Assembly (NCBI RefSeq): GCF_031581065.1 | Contig: NZ_JAVLBN010000014.1 | Span: 1 to 50,160 of the forward strand | From: Salibacter sp031581065 | GTDB lineage: Bacteria > Bacteroidota > Bacteroidia > Flavobacteriales_G > Salibacteraceae | DNA: 50,160 bases | Direction: 5' to 3' | Part shown: piece by piece, positions 17,367 to 26,238 of the stretch | How positions within the stretch are numbered: position 1 is the stretch's first letter | How the letters are laid out: each line of letters begins with the position of its first letter | The notes under the pieces: generated by a model | Told to the model about the DNA's origin: nothing | What the model saw: only the letters and a program-made list of their open reading frames with translations | Database searches by the model: none | Translations under genes and position numbers: made by a program

Positions 17367-18380
17367 ATGGCGACAAAAAAGAAATCAAAATTCTCCAAAG
17401 AGCAGTACTTGAAATGGTATGAAGACATGCTGCTCATGCGGAAGACTGAAGAAAAAGCAGGACAACTATACGTTCAGCAGAAATTTGGAGGATTCTGTCA
17501 CTTATATATAGGACAAGAAGCCGTTGTAGCAGGAGCAGTATCCGCTACTAAAGAAGGGGATAAGCACATTACAGCTTATCGTGATCACGCACACCCCATC
17601 GCAATGGGAATCCATCCAAAATACATGATGGCAGAGCTTTACGGTAAAACGACCGGTCTCGTCAAGGGAAAAGGTGGCTCTATGCACATGTTCAGCAAAG
17701 AGAAAAACCTAATGGGAGGGCACGGTATAGTCGGAGCCCAAATTCCATTAGGAGCCGGTATTGCATTTGCTGAAAAGTACAACGAAACTGATAACGTAAC
17801 CATTTGCTCAATGGGTGATGGAGCCGTTAGACAGGGAGCTCTTCATGAGACGTTTAACATGGCAATGCTTTGGGAGTTACCAGTCGTTTTCCTCATCGAA
17901 AACAACAACTACGCAATGGGAACTTCAGTTGAGCGTACATCAAACGTTACCGACCTGTCTGAATTAGGCGAGTCTTACGACATGCCTGCATTGGCAGTAG
18001 ATGGAATGAGCGTGGAGGAAGTGCACAATGCAATTGAAAAAGCAGCAGAGCATGCACGTTCAGGAAAAGGGCCTTACCTTCTTGAAATCAGGACTTATCG
18101 TTACAAAGGTCACTCAATGTCAGATCCGGCAAAGTACCGCAGCAAGGAAGAGGTTGAAGAGTACAAGAGTAAAGACCCTGTAAGTGTTGTTCTCGATATT
18201 ATTGAGAAGAAAAAATACGCTACAGAAAAGCAAATCAAAGAAATACAGGATAAAGTAAAAGAAACTGTGAACGAGGCAGTTAAATTTGCTGAAGAATCGC
18301 CTGCACCAAAGCCAGAAGAGCTTTATGAGGATGTTTACATGCAGGAGGATTATCCTTACATCAGAGACAATAAATATTAA
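17367..18380 (+). CDS. pdhA: Pyruvate dehydrogenase E1 component, alpha subunit
   Basis: The 337-residue product matches E1 alpha of the pyruvate dehydrogenase complex, which with E1 beta decarboxylates pyruvate using thiamine diphosphate and transfers the acetyl group to E2. Landmarks are FGGFCHLYIGQEAV, the GKGGSMH stretch, the thiamine diphosphate motif beginning GDGA at residue 150 and ending in NNNYAMGTS, and the phosphorylation-loop-like RYKGHSMSDPAKYR. Twenty bases separate it from pdhC. The E1 beta gene is not next to it and must lie elsewhere, as is common in Bacteroidota. Confidence 0.94.
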   Translation: MATKKKSKFSKEQYLKWYEDMLLMRKTEEKAGQLYVQQKFGGFCHLYIGQEAVVAGAVSATKEGDKHITAYRDHAHPIAMGIHPKYMMAELYGKTTGLVKGKGGSMHMFSKEKNLMGGHGIVGAQIPLGAGIAFAEKYNETDNVTICSMGDGAVRQGALHETFNMAMLWELPVVFLIENNNYAMGTSVERTSNVTDLSELGESYDMPALAVDGMSVEEVHNAIEKAAEHARSGKGPYLLEIRTYRYKGHSMSDPAKYRSKEEVEEYKSKDPVSVVLDIIEKKKYATEKQIKEIQDKVKETVNEAVKFAEESPAPKPEELYEDVYMQEDYPYIRDNKY

Positions 18381-18399
18381 TACAGAAAAAATTTAGCAT

Positions 18400-19677
18400 A
18401 TGGCTGAAGTTGTACGTATGCCCAAGTTGAGCGACACCATGGAAGAAGGTGTTGTTGCGGAATGGCACAAAAGTGTTGGCGATCAGGTAGAATCAGGTGA
18501 TTTACTCGCTGAAATTGAAACCGATAAAGCCACAATGGAGTTTGAGTCTTTCCAGGAAGGAACTCTTCTGCACATCGGTGTGGAAAAAGGAGATTCTGCT
18601 CCGGTAGATTCAATATTAGCCATTCTCGGTGAAGAGGGTGAAGATGTTTCAGATATTCTCGAGGAAGAGAAGAAGAAACAAGCTGATTCCGGTTCTGACA
18701 GTGACGATAAAGAAGAGAAGAAAGAAGATAAAGGGTCTGAAAAAGAAGAGCCTAAAGAGGAAACTAAGAAGGCTGAGCCAAAGCCAACAGCTCAAAAAGA
18801 AGAGCCGGCTAAAAGAGAAACTCCTCGCACTTCATCAGGCAGAATCAAAGCTTCACCTCTAGCGAAAAAGCTCGCTGAAGATAAAGGAATTGACCTGGAG
18901 AATGTTGAAGGATCTGGCGATGGCGGTAGAATCGTGAAACGCGATATCGATAACTACAAGCCATCAGCAACAGCTCAACCAGCCGCAATCGGTCAGGAAA
19001 GTTATAGCGAACAGAATGTTTCTCAAATGCGCAAGACGATTGCAAAACGTCTTTCTGAAAGTAAATTCTCAGCTCCACATTTCTATCTCACTGTTGAGAT
19101 TGACATGGACAATGTAATGGATGCGAGAAAAGCGGTAAATGCGCAAACTGAAACTAAAGTTTCATTTAATGACTTTGTTATTAAGGCTGCATCTATCGCA
19201 TTGACGAAACATCCTTATGTGAATGCATCGTGGAGAGGAGATAAAATTCGATTCAATGAGCACGTTCACATGGGCGTTGCTGTTGCAGTTGAAGAAGGAC
19301 TGCTCGTACCGGTTGTTCGCCATGCTAATGGTAAAACACTTTCTCAAATTTCTTCTGAGGTTAAGGAATACGCTCAAAAAGCAAAAGACAAAAAACTTCA
19401 ACCTGAAGATTGGGAAGGAAATACGTTTACGATATCAAATCTCGGTATGTTTGGAATAGAAGAGTTTACGGCAATTATTAATCCGCCAGACTCTTGTATT
19501 TTAGCAGTTGGAGGTATTGTAGAAAAGCCAGTTGTAAAAGATGGCCAGGTAGTGCCCGGTAATCGCATGAAAGTAACATTGTCATGTGATCACAGAGTAG
19601 TTGATGGTGTTAAAGGGGCTGAGTTCCTCAACACATTTAAGTCAATGCTCGAGAATCCGGTTACGATGCTTGCTTAA
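18400..19677 (+). CDS. pdhC: Pyruvate dehydrogenase E2, dihydrolipoamide acetyltransferase
   Basis: The 425-residue protein has a single N-terminal lipoyl domain (residues 1-78, lipoylated Lys43 in ETDKATMEFE), a very charged Glu/Lys-rich linker (about 85-147), an E3/E1-binding domain (148-187, SPLAKKLAEDKGIDL to GGRIVKRDI) and a catalytic acyltransferase domain ending in the motif DHRVVDG with His398 and Asp402. It forms the core of the pyruvate dehydrogenase complex and moves acetyl groups to CoA. It is cotranscribed with pdhA, and a strong terminator follows. Confidence 0.94.
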   Translation: MAEVVRMPKLSDTMEEGVVAEWHKSVGDQVESGDLLAEIETDKATMEFESFQEGTLLHIGVEKGDSAPVDSILAILGEEGEDVSDILEEEKKKQADSGSDSDDKEEKKEDKGSEKEEPKEETKKAEPKPTAQKEEPAKRETPRTSSGRIKASPLAKKLAEDKGIDLENVEGSGDGGRIVKRDIDNYKPSATAQPAAIGQESYSEQNVSQMRKTIAKRLSESKFSAPHFYLTVEIDMDNVMDARKAVNAQTETKVSFNDFVIKAASIALTKHPYVNASWRGDKIRFNEHVHMGVAVAVEEGLLVPVVRHANGKTLSQISSEVKEYAQKAKDKKLQPEDWEGNTFTISNLGMFGIEEFTAIINPPDSCILAVGGIVEKPVVKDGQVVPGNRMKVTLSCDHRVVDGVKGAEFLNTFKSMLENPVTMLA

Positions 19678-19704
19678 ATTGCATTTTGAACAGATATAGA
19701 AGAA

Positions 19705-19733
19705 AGCTCTCCAAAAAAGGAGGGCTTTTTTTG
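19705..19733 (+). terminator. Terminator after pdhC
   Basis: The arms AGCTCTCC (19705-19712) and GGAGGGCT (19719-19726) pair, with one G-T pair, around AAAAAA, and seven T residues follow directly. It closes the pdhA-pdhC operon before recG. Confidence 0.9.
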
Positions 19734-19770
19734 TGATAATTTTTTTCAATTCACTTTATCTTCGTCAATC

Positions 19771-21867
19771 ATGAATCTATCGACTCCCATCGAATATGTG
19801 AAAGGTGTAGGTCCGCAGCGAGGTGAGAAGCTGCAGAGCGAGCTGGGAGTTTTGAAATGCGAAGATCTGCTAAACCTATTCCCATTTCGTTACAACGACA
19901 GGAGTCAATTCCACAAAGTAAACCAGCTCCATCCCGATATGCCCAATGTCCAAATAATCGGAAAACTCAGGCATATTCAGGAATTTGGAAAGCCAAGGCA
20001 AAGGAGGCTTTCTGCTAAACTTGTAGATGAAACAGGCACCGTGGAACTCGTTTGGTTCAAAGGAGTGCAGTGGGTGAAAAAGGGTCTGAAAGAAGGAGTA
20101 GATTATGTTCTTTTTGGAAAGCCTTCAACTTTCAAAGGTAAAATCAACTTTGCTCACCCTGAACTGGAGCCTCTTTCAAAAGCCAACGCGAAGAATAAAC
20201 CCGGTTTAGAGCCAGTTTATTCCACAACAGAGAAGCTAACCGGTGTTGGACTTCACTCCAAAGGGTTGGCTAAATTGATCAAAACAGTACTCGATTCAGG
20301 TGAAATCAAGTTTGAAGAAACCATGAGCAATGAGTTGATGGAGCATTACAAGCTAATCGACAAAACAAAAGCTTATCATATTGTCCATCAGCCAACCGAC
20401 TCACGGAGCTTGCAAATAGCGCGTTACAGGCTCAAGTTTGAAGAGCTGTTTTTCGTTCAAATGCAAATATTGAGGAGTAAGCTCAGCAGGCAGGAAAAAT
20501 ACAAAGGATTTGTTTTTGAACGAGTAGGAGAAAACTTCAATAATTTCTATCAGAACCATTTGCCCTTTGAGCTAACCGGGGCGCAAAAGCGCGTCATGAA
20601 GGAGTTAAGACGCGACCTGGGAAAAGGAGAGCAAATGAACAGGTTACTCCAGGGTGATGTGGGAAGCGGTAAAACGATGGTTGCATTGCTTACCATGCTC
20701 ATCGCAATAGACAATGGTTATCAGTGCGCGATGATCGCTCCTACTGAAATATTAGCTAATCAACATTATATTACCCTGCAAGAACAGCTAGAAGGAACCG
20801 GAATAAATGTCGATTTACTTACAGGGTCAATCAAGAAATCTGACCGAAAACCAATTCACGAAAAGCTCGAAGCGGGTGAAACCAATATTTTGGTCGGAAC
20901 CCACGCCTTGCTGGAAGATACAGTCCGCTTTGCAAATTTGGGTATAGTCGTGATCGATGAACAACACCGTTTTGGTGTTGCCCAACGATCAAAGATGTGG
21001 CGTAAAAACACAAAACCACCTCATGTGCTTGTGATGTCGGCAACGCCTATACCCAGGACATTGGCCATGACGCTTTACGGAGATTTGAGCGTATCAGTCA
21101 TCGATGAGTTACCTCCCGGCAGAAAACCCATCGAAACCATTCACAAGCGCGATCAACATCGCCTTGAAGTATTTGGTTTTTTGAAAAGAGAAATCGAAAA
21201 GGGAAGGCAGGTTTACATCGTTTATCCATTGATTGAGGAATCTGCCAAGATGGACTACAAAGATTTAATGGATGGTTACGAGGCCATTTCTAGAACCTTC
21301 CCACCGCCAGATTATCGCATCTCAATTGTCCACGGCAAGATGAAAGCAGAAGACAAAGATTACGAGATGCAACAATTCGTTGATGGGAATACCCAAATCA
21401 TGGTTGCCACAACCGTTATTGAGGTAGGTGTAAATGTTCCAAACGCCAGTGTCATGGTTATCGAAAGTGCCGAGAGATTTGGATTATCGCAGCTCCACCA
21501 GTTGCGCGGTAGAGTTGGAAGAGGAGCAGAGCAATCGTATTGTGTATTGATGACCGGCAATAAACTATCAGCAGAAGCGCGCAAAAGAATGGAAACAATG
21601 GTCAGAACCCAGGACGGCTTTGAAGTAGCCGAAGTTGATCTCGAATTGCGGGGCCCCGGAGATATTATGGGAACCCAACAAAGTGGAGTTCTCAACCTTC
21701 AAATTGCAGACCTGGCTAAAGACGGGAAATTATTGCAAGTTGCTCGTCATGCTGCAATTCAGGTTCTGAAAGAAGATCCCAATCTAAAGCTATCCCAAAA
21801 CAGCAATATAGCCAAAGGCTATGCTAAAGTTCAAAAAGAAAGGCCAAACTGGGGCAGGATTTCATAA
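19771..21867 (+). CDS. recG: ATP-dependent DNA helicase RecG
   Basis: The 698-residue product is RecG, a double-stranded DNA translocase that remodels stalled forks and Holliday junctions. The N-terminal wedge/OB domain (about 1-250) begins STPIEYVKGVGPQRGEKL. The helicase core has Walker A GDVGSGKT (295-302), the DEQH box from residue 396, VMSATPIPRTLAM (motif III), a C-terminal helicase domain with TTVIEVGVNVPNA and QLRGRVGRG, and the RecG hook GFEVAEVDLELRGPGD. Length is normal. The ATG lies 37 bases after the pdhC terminator, with a promoter-like TATCTTCG just upstream. Confidence 0.96.
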   Translation: MNLSTPIEYVKGVGPQRGEKLQSELGVLKCEDLLNLFPFRYNDRSQFHKVNQLHPDMPNVQIIGKLRHIQEFGKPRQRRLSAKLVDETGTVELVWFKGVQWVKKGLKEGVDYVLFGKPSTFKGKINFAHPELEPLSKANAKNKPGLEPVYSTTEKLTGVGLHSKGLAKLIKTVLDSGEIKFEETMSNELMEHYKLIDKTKAYHIVHQPTDSRSLQIARYRLKFEELFFVQMQILRSKLSRQEKYKGFVFERVGENFNNFYQNHLPFELTGAQKRVMKELRRDLGKGEQMNRLLQGDVGSGKTMVALLTMLIAIDNGYQCAMIAPTEILANQHYITLQEQLEGTGINVDLLTGSIKKSDRKPIHEKLEAGETNILVGTHALLEDTVRFANLGIVVIDEQHRFGVAQRSKMWRKNTKPPHVLVMSATPIPRTLAMTLYGDLSVSVIDELPPGRKPIETIHKRDQHRLEVFGFLKREIEKGRQVYIVYPLIEESAKMDYKDLMDGYEAISRTFPPPDYRISIVHGKMKAEDKDYEMQQFVDGNTQIMVATTVIEVGVNVPNASVMVIESAERFGLSQLHQLRGRVGRGAEQSYCVLMTGNKLSAEARKRMETMVRTQDGFEVAEVDLELRGPGDIMGTQQSGVLNLQIADLAKDGKLLQVARHAAIQVLKEDPNLKLSQNSNIAKGYAKVQKERPNWGRIS

Positions 21868-21963
21868 TACTAACTGGGGGGCAGTTTATTAAGAATGAAA
21901 AAAGATTGCTCAATAATTTTCGATAAAAATATCCTCATATTTCTTATAACTCGTTTTTTATTT

Positions 21964-21971
21964 TATTTTTG
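21964..21971 (+). promoter_or_regulatory. -7 box upstream of TRL-like lipoprotein gene
   Basis: TATTTTTG matches TAnnTTTG, 38 bases before the ATG at 22010. The surrounding 90 bases are very AT-rich; no clear -33 box was found. Confidence 0.45.
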
Positions 21972-22009
21972 AGAACAATCATTAATGTTAACTCTAAATT
22001 TTAATTATT

Positions 22010-22294
22010 ATGCTTAGAAAAATCAAAGCTTTAGCTGCAATAGTTGCAGTTGTAGGATTCATGTCAAGTTGTTCACTTACTATGCCAGTTGATGCTACTA
22101 GCAACCCAGTTGGTGACAAAGTAGGTACTGCAAAAGCAACGGGTTTCCTTCGTGTATTATTCTTCAACCAAGATGCAAGTATTCAAACTGCTGCCAAAAA
22201 CGGTGGAATTTCTAAGATTTCAACTGTTGATATTAAGCAAGGTGATATTCTTGGTATTATCCAGACTTATGAGACAATCGTAACTGGCGAATAA
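22010..22294 (+). CDS. TRL-like family lipoprotein
   Basis: A 94-residue secreted protein. The lipobox FMSSC (Cys21) follows a hydrophobic signal. The mature part starts with Ser-Leu-Thr-Met-Pro, has an NPVGDKVGTAKATGFL segment and then DASIQTAAKNGGISKISTVDIKQGDILGI; this pattern (small residues, then an AAKNGGI helix and a KI-TVD strand) fits the TRL-like family, whose function is unknown. It is the first of three consecutive lipoprotein genes, with its own terminator at 22314-22343. A short abundant envelope protein is plausible but not shown. Confidence 0.7.
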   Translation: MLRKIKALAAIVAVVGFMSSCSLTMPVDATSNPVGDKVGTAKATGFLRVLFFNQDASIQTAAKNGGISKISTVDIKQGDILGIIQTYETIVTGE

Positions 22295-22313
22295 GAATAA
22301 AATCAATCAGATT

Positions 22314-22343
22314 AAAGGTGCTCTATTTAGGGCGCCTTTTTTT
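22314..22343 (+). terminator. Terminator after TRL-like lipoprotein gene
   Basis: The arms AAAGGTGC (22314-22321) and GCGCCTTT (22332-22339) pair with one G-T, and the second arm runs into seven T residues. The next gene starts 13 bases later. Confidence 0.85.
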
Positions 22344-22355
22344 ATTAAAAATGTT

Positions 22356-22871
22356 ATGGGTAGAACTCTAAGTGTGTCAGTTATAATCGCACTGCTTTTT
22401 GTTAGCTGTAATATGGGGGGAAGTGAAAATGATAATAAAATTTCTCTTCTAAACGGAGTTGAATACCATATTCAGGATAACGAAAAAGAACTAGCAAGAG
22501 ACGAAACAATTATTAATCTACACGATTCTATTTTTAATAATCAAAAAAACTTTAATTGGCCTTTATACAAAGTATTGACTGATACATCAAAATCATACAA
22601 AGGATTTATAAGTATCCCCGTCAAAATCAAAAGGCCAATGTTGGCTGATTATATTGAAAATGACACAAATAATAGGGTTGTTGGACACCAAAACCACGAT
22701 CATTACCAAAGTATTTTCTACAAAAAAGGGGATGGTTATATAGTAACTGTATTATCTGAAAGAGAGGACTTTTTTTGGACGTATTCAATTTTGTCTAAAG
22801 ATTCAGCTAATGTTGCTTTTCTAATGAATGATACTGCATTTTCAAAGCGAATAAAATACAAGGAACTATAA
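22356..22871 (+). CDS. Hypothetical lipoprotein
   Basis: A 171-residue protein of unknown family with a lipoprotein signal (LLFVSC, Cys18). The mature chain is polar, with FNWPLYKVLTDTS and a GHQNHDHYQSIFYKKGDGYIVTVLSE segment. The His-rich patch near residue 110-116 is notable but no metal site can be assigned. The ATG at 22356 is chosen because the ATG five bases earlier is in another frame and stops at once. Its stop overlaps the next gene's start (TAATG), so the two are coupled. No known relative was recognised. Confidence 0.7.
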   Translation: MGRTLSVSVIIALLFVSCNMGGSENDNKISLLNGVEYHIQDNEKELARDETIINLHDSIFNNQKNFNWPLYKVLTDTSKSYKGFISIPVKIKRPMLADYIENDTNNRVVGHQNHDHYQSIFYKKGDGYIVTVLSEREDFFWTYSILSKDSANVAFLMNDTAFSKRIKYKEL

Positions 22872-23392
22872 TGAGAATTCGATTACTACTTGGAGTTGTT
22901 TTCATGACTATGATTGCTGGATGTGCTGTTTTTGGCGGTGCAAAGTCTGATAAACTGTACAGAAGCTTTTATTTAGATGGTAATGGGTTAAGGTATTTTA
23001 TTAAACCTATAGAGTTTAAGGGAGAAAACGCTGATTTAACCATAGACTTTAATATTGAGTCTAACAAAGGGGATACAGCAGTTCTAAACTTTTCAATCTT
23101 TCATGAAAAGCCATTTAAAGAGCTTGACTCATTCACTATTTCTAATAGTAATAAAACAACAGTAAAACCAGACGAAATTGAAAGTTTATTCGTTGAGTTA
23201 AAATCTCAAGATATTTATCAATCACGTTTTACTTCAAAAATCCCAAACACTGATATTAAAGAGATTTTTCAAAATGAAAACTGGGTTATTGAGGTCGTGA
23301 AGTCTAATACCTCTTTGAAGTTTGAGTCTAGTCGATCTAACCAAAAAGACATCAAGCTTATCAATAAAGCAGTAATTCAATTACTGGATTAA
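22871..23392 (+). CDS. Hypothetical lipoprotein
   Basis: A 173-residue protein with lipoprotein signal MTMIAGC (Cys18). The mature part has beta-rich segments (RSFYLDGNGLRYFIKP, ADLTIDFNIESNKGDTAVLNFSIF), suggesting a small beta-sandwich domain. It is translationally coupled to the preceding lipoprotein gene, so the pair probably acts together at the envelope. Function unknown. The pair is richer in A+T than recG and pheT on either side. Confidence 0.7.
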   Translation: MRIRLLLGVVFMTMIAGCAVFGGAKSDKLYRSFYLDGNGLRYFIKPIEFKGENADLTIDFNIESNKGDTAVLNFSIFHEKPFKELDSFTISNSNKTTVKPDEIESLFVELKSQDIYQSRFTSKIPNTDIKEIFQNENWVIEVVKSNTSLKFESSRSNQKDIKLINKAVIQLLD

Positions 23393-23416
23393 CTCCTTAT
23401 TATCCCAAATATCCAT

Positions 23417-23424
23417 TAGTTTTG
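23417..23424 (+). promoter_or_regulatory. -7 box upstream of pheT
   Basis: TAGTTTTG matches TAnnTTTG and lies 31 bases before the pheT ATG. A matching -33 box is not evident. Confidence 0.45.
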
Positions 23425-23455
23425 CGCGCATCATTTCAATTCAGTACTGCGCATT

Positions 23456-25897
23456 ATGAAGATTTCATACAACTGGCTTAAAAACTACATCGATATTGAT
23501 CTTGACGCTCAACAAGTAGCAGATTGGTTAACTTCAACAGGTTTGGAGGTTGAAGGTGTTGAGAAAGTACAATCAATTCCGGGCGGATTAGAAGGCATCA
23601 TTATCGGAGAGGTGGTTTCTTGCGAGAAGCACCAAAATGCTGATAAGCTCAAAGTTACTCAGGTTGATCTGGGCAACGGTGAAACCAAACAAATTGTTTG
23701 CGGGGCACCAAATGTTGATAAAGGTCAAAAAGTAGTTGTTGCTACTGTGGGTTCTACAATTTATCCTACCGGTGGAGACCCTTTCCAAATCAAGAAAGCC
23801 AAAATTCGTGGTGAACGTTCTGAAGGAATGATTTGCGCTGAGGACGAACTCGGTATAGGAGTTAGCCACGATGGTATTATGGTTCTGACCGATAACCCTA
23901 AAACCGGAACACCGGCAGCAGAGTACTTCAAAGTTGAAAATGATCACGTTTTTGAAATCGGTCTAACCCCAAACAGAGCCGATGCAGCAAGTCATATTGG
24001 TACAGCTCGCGATCTCGTTGCGCTTGGGGCAGTGAAAGATGAATTGAAAGATAAGAGTATCAACTGGCCAAAAGTTGATCATTTTAAAGTTGATAATCAC
24101 GATCTCGAAATCGCGATTGATGTTCAAAATACCAAAGCCTGTCCGCGATATGCCGGAGTTACTTTGACAAATGTGAAGGTAGGCCCATCGCCAGATTGGC
24201 TACAAAATAAGCTCCGCTCGATAGGGCTGGCGCCCATTAACAATGTAGTTGATATCACCAATTTCGTTTTGCACGAAACGGGACAGCCACTACACGCTTT
24301 TGATGCTTCAAAGATTAAAGGCAATAAGGTTACGGTCAGAACCGTGGCCGATAAAACCAAATTCACGACACTCGATGAAGAAGAGCGCGAGTTATCAGCC
24401 AAAGACCTGATGATTTGCAATGATGATAAACCGATGTGCATTGCCGGAGTTTTTGGCGGAGTTGATTCCGGAGTAAAAGAAGAAACGGTAAATGTATTCC
24501 TGGAGTCGGCATATTTTGATCCGGTTTGGGTGCGCAAAACAGCAAAACGCCACGGATTGAGTACTGATGCATCTTTCCGATTTGAAAGAGGAGTTGATCC
24601 GCTCAATACTATCTACGCTCTCAAGCGCGCAGCACTTTTAATGAAAGAATTTTGTGGCGCATCCATTTCGAGCGAAATCGTTGAAGAATATCCTCAAAAA
24701 CACGAGTCGTTTGAGATAACGTTCAACATGGATAATCTCGATAGAATAGGTGGGAAGTCACTCGATATTGAGCTCGTTAAAGCAATCCTGACCAAGCTCG
24801 AAATCGTTATCGATGAAGAAAACGGACGTGAGTTAAAATTACTTGTTCCTCCATTTAAAGTCGATGTTCAGCGTGAAATTGATGTGATCGAAGAAGTGCT
24901 TCGCATTTACGGATACGATAACATTGAAATACCGCAAAAGCTATCGAGTTCGTTGAGCTATGCTCCCAAACCAAATCCTGAGGTGATTCGGAACAGAGCG
25001 AGTGAGCTTCTCGTGTCACGTGGATTTTTGGAGGCGATGAGTAACTCTTTGACAAAGGCAGATTATTACGAAAAGTTCAAATCAATAGACTCAAAGGGGA
25101 TCGTGAAAATTGCGAATCCATTGAGTTCTGAATTGAATGTACTTCGTACTTCAATCGTTTTTGATTTACTGGAAGCAGCACAATTCAATCAGAACCGGCA
25201 GTCAACAGATATCAAGCTCTTCGAGTTTGGCCGAACATATTCAGTCAAAAACGACAAAAGCAAAGAGCGCGAAAAACTCGCCATTGCAGTAGCCGGCAAT
25301 CAAGAGCCTGAAGCCTGGAATACACAATCTAAAAAAGTAGGTTTTGATTTTATTAAAGGAGCCGTTTCTGCACTAATCGATGCATTTGGACTGGACAAGT
25401 TCAATGTACATTGGAAAGAGAGCGAAGCCGGATTTTTGAGTTCGGGATTGAGTATTACCATCAATAAAAACCATGTTGCTGATTTGGGAATTATCAGTGG
25501 TGATCTTTTAAAAGAATTCAGTCTTAAGCAAGATCTCTATTTTGCTGAGATCGACTGGACGAATTTCATGAAACTGGCCGGTCAGGCTAAAGTCCGCTTT
25601 AAGCCGGTTTCCAAATACCCGTCAATGAGACGTGATTTGGCTCTGATCGTAGATAAAGAAGTGCCTTTCTCTTCAATTGTTGAGGTTGCTGAAAAGACCG
25701 AGAAGAAACTTCTCGAGAATGTGAACCTCTTCGATGTTTACGAAGGCAAGAAAATTGAAGATGGCAAAAAGAGTTATGCGGTGAGTTTTATCTTTAGAGA
25801 TGAACAAAAAACGCTGACTGACAAGAAAGTGGATAAAGTGATGAGTAAGCTTCTTCACAACCTCGAGAAAGAAACCGGTGCAGGTTTGAGGGAGTAA
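23456..25897 (+). CDS. pheT: Phenylalanine--tRNA ligase beta subunit
   Basis: The 813-residue protein is the beta subunit of the alpha2-beta2 phenylalanyl-tRNA synthetase. Domains in order: N-terminal MKISYNWLKNYIDIDL, an EMAP-type tRNA-binding OB fold (about 40-150), the B3/B4 editing region (TPNRADAASHIGTARD, then VDITNFVLHETGQPLHAFD), the B5 DNA-binding-like fold, the catalytic-like core with RFERGVDP and ERE-type segments, and a C-terminal ferredoxin-fold anticodon-binding domain (about 720-813, FKPVSKYPSMRRDLALIVD). Length is normal. pheS is not adjacent. A terminator-like hairpin follows at 25952-25985. Confidence 0.96.
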   Translation: MKISYNWLKNYIDIDLDAQQVADWLTSTGLEVEGVEKVQSIPGGLEGIIIGEVVSCEKHQNADKLKVTQVDLGNGETKQIVCGAPNVDKGQKVVVATVGSTIYPTGGDPFQIKKAKIRGERSEGMICAEDELGIGVSHDGIMVLTDNPKTGTPAAEYFKVENDHVFEIGLTPNRADAASHIGTARDLVALGAVKDELKDKSINWPKVDHFKVDNHDLEIAIDVQNTKACPRYAGVTLTNVKVGPSPDWLQNKLRSIGLAPINNVVDITNFVLHETGQPLHAFDASKIKGNKVTVRTVADKTKFTTLDEEERELSAKDLMICNDDKPMCIAGVFGGVDSGVKEETVNVFLESAYFDPVWVRKTAKRHGLSTDASFRFERGVDPLNTIYALKRAALLMKEFCGASISSEIVEEYPQKHESFEITFNMDNLDRIGGKSLDIELVKAILTKLEIVIDEENGRELKLLVPPFKVDVQREIDVIEEVLRIYGYDNIEIPQKLSSSLSYAPKPNPEVIRNRASELLVSRGFLEAMSNSLTKADYYEKFKSIDSKGIVKIANPLSSELNVLRTSIVFDLLEAAQFNQNRQSTDIKLFEFGRTYSVKNDKSKEREKLAIAVAGNQEPEAWNTQSKKVGFDFIKGAVSALIDAFGLDKFNVHWKESEAGFLSSGLSITINKNHVADLGIISGDLLKEFSLKQDLYFAEIDWTNFMKLAGQAKVRFKPVSKYPSMRRDLALIVDKEVPFSSIVEVAEKTEKKLLENVNLFDVYEGKKIEDGKKSYAVSFIFRDEQKTLTDKKVDKVMSKLLHNLEKETGAGLRE

Positions 25898-25930
25898 TTC
25901 TCAGAGTAAACGAATTGAAATCAATTTCCG

Positions 25931-25938
25931 TACATTTG
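25931..25938 (+). promoter_or_regulatory. -7 box upstream of the 53-codon gene
   Basis: TACATTTG matches TAnnTTTG, 34 bases after the pheT stop and 51 bases before the small gene's ATG. Transcripts from it would pass through the hairpin at 25952-25985. Confidence 0.4.
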
Positions 25939-25951
25939 CTTAAATAGTTTC

Positions 25952-25985
25952 GAACCATTACTTTTATAGTGGTTTCAATTTTTTT
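25952..25985 (+). terminator. Terminator-like hairpin after pheT
   Basis: GAACCATTA and TAGTGGTTTC pair with one bulged T and one G-T pair around a short loop, followed by AATTTTTTT. It can end pheT transcription. It lies only 3 bases before the ATG of the 53-codon gene and downstream of that gene's likely -7 box, so it could also act as an attenuator. Confidence 0.6.
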
Positions 25986-25988
25986 AAG

Positions 25989-26150
25989 ATGGTTACTACA
26001 ATTCAAAGTGGAAGTGATAGAAGTAGAATTAAAGAGTTACTTAAGAAGTTATTCTCTAAGAAAAACTCGAAAGGTCTTGATGCCAGCAAATATTGTGGAG
26101 CACTGAAGTTGAAATCTGACGCGTTGTCAATTCAGAAACATCTCCGTTAA
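25989..26150 (+). CDS. Small protein, antitoxin-like (53 aa)
   Basis: An ATG at 25989 opens a 53-residue frame. The product is basic with SRIKELLKKLFSKKN, then GLDASKYCGALKLKSDALSIQKHLR. From memory this matches a small Bacteroidota protein type (helix, then a [GF]DA-KYCGxxKLKxDxLxIQKxLR end) that commonly precedes PIN-type toxin genes; this is recall, not a search. Here no toxin gene follows: the next 80 bases hold a bidirectional terminator. The usual C-terminus continues a few residues beyond the Leu-Arg where this one stops, so it may be a slightly truncated orphan. The coherent pattern makes translation likely despite the size. Confidence 0.55.
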   Translation: MVTTIQSGSDRSRIKELLKKLFSKKNSKGLDASKYCGALKLKSDALSIQKHLR

Positions 26151-26184
26151 GATTCTAGATAAGACATAATTGATCAAATAAAAG

Positions 26185-26228
26185 AACCCCGATTGATTCA
26201 GAAATCGATCGGGGTTTTATTTTTTCAA
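26185..26228. terminator. Bidirectional terminator
   Basis: CCCCGATTGATT and AATCGATCGGGG pair (one mismatch) around a short loop. There are A-runs on the left and T-runs on the right, so it works for both the plus-strand small gene and the minus-strand cytochrome operon ending at 26239. Confidence 0.85.
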
Positions 26229-26238
26229 AATGCTGTTA

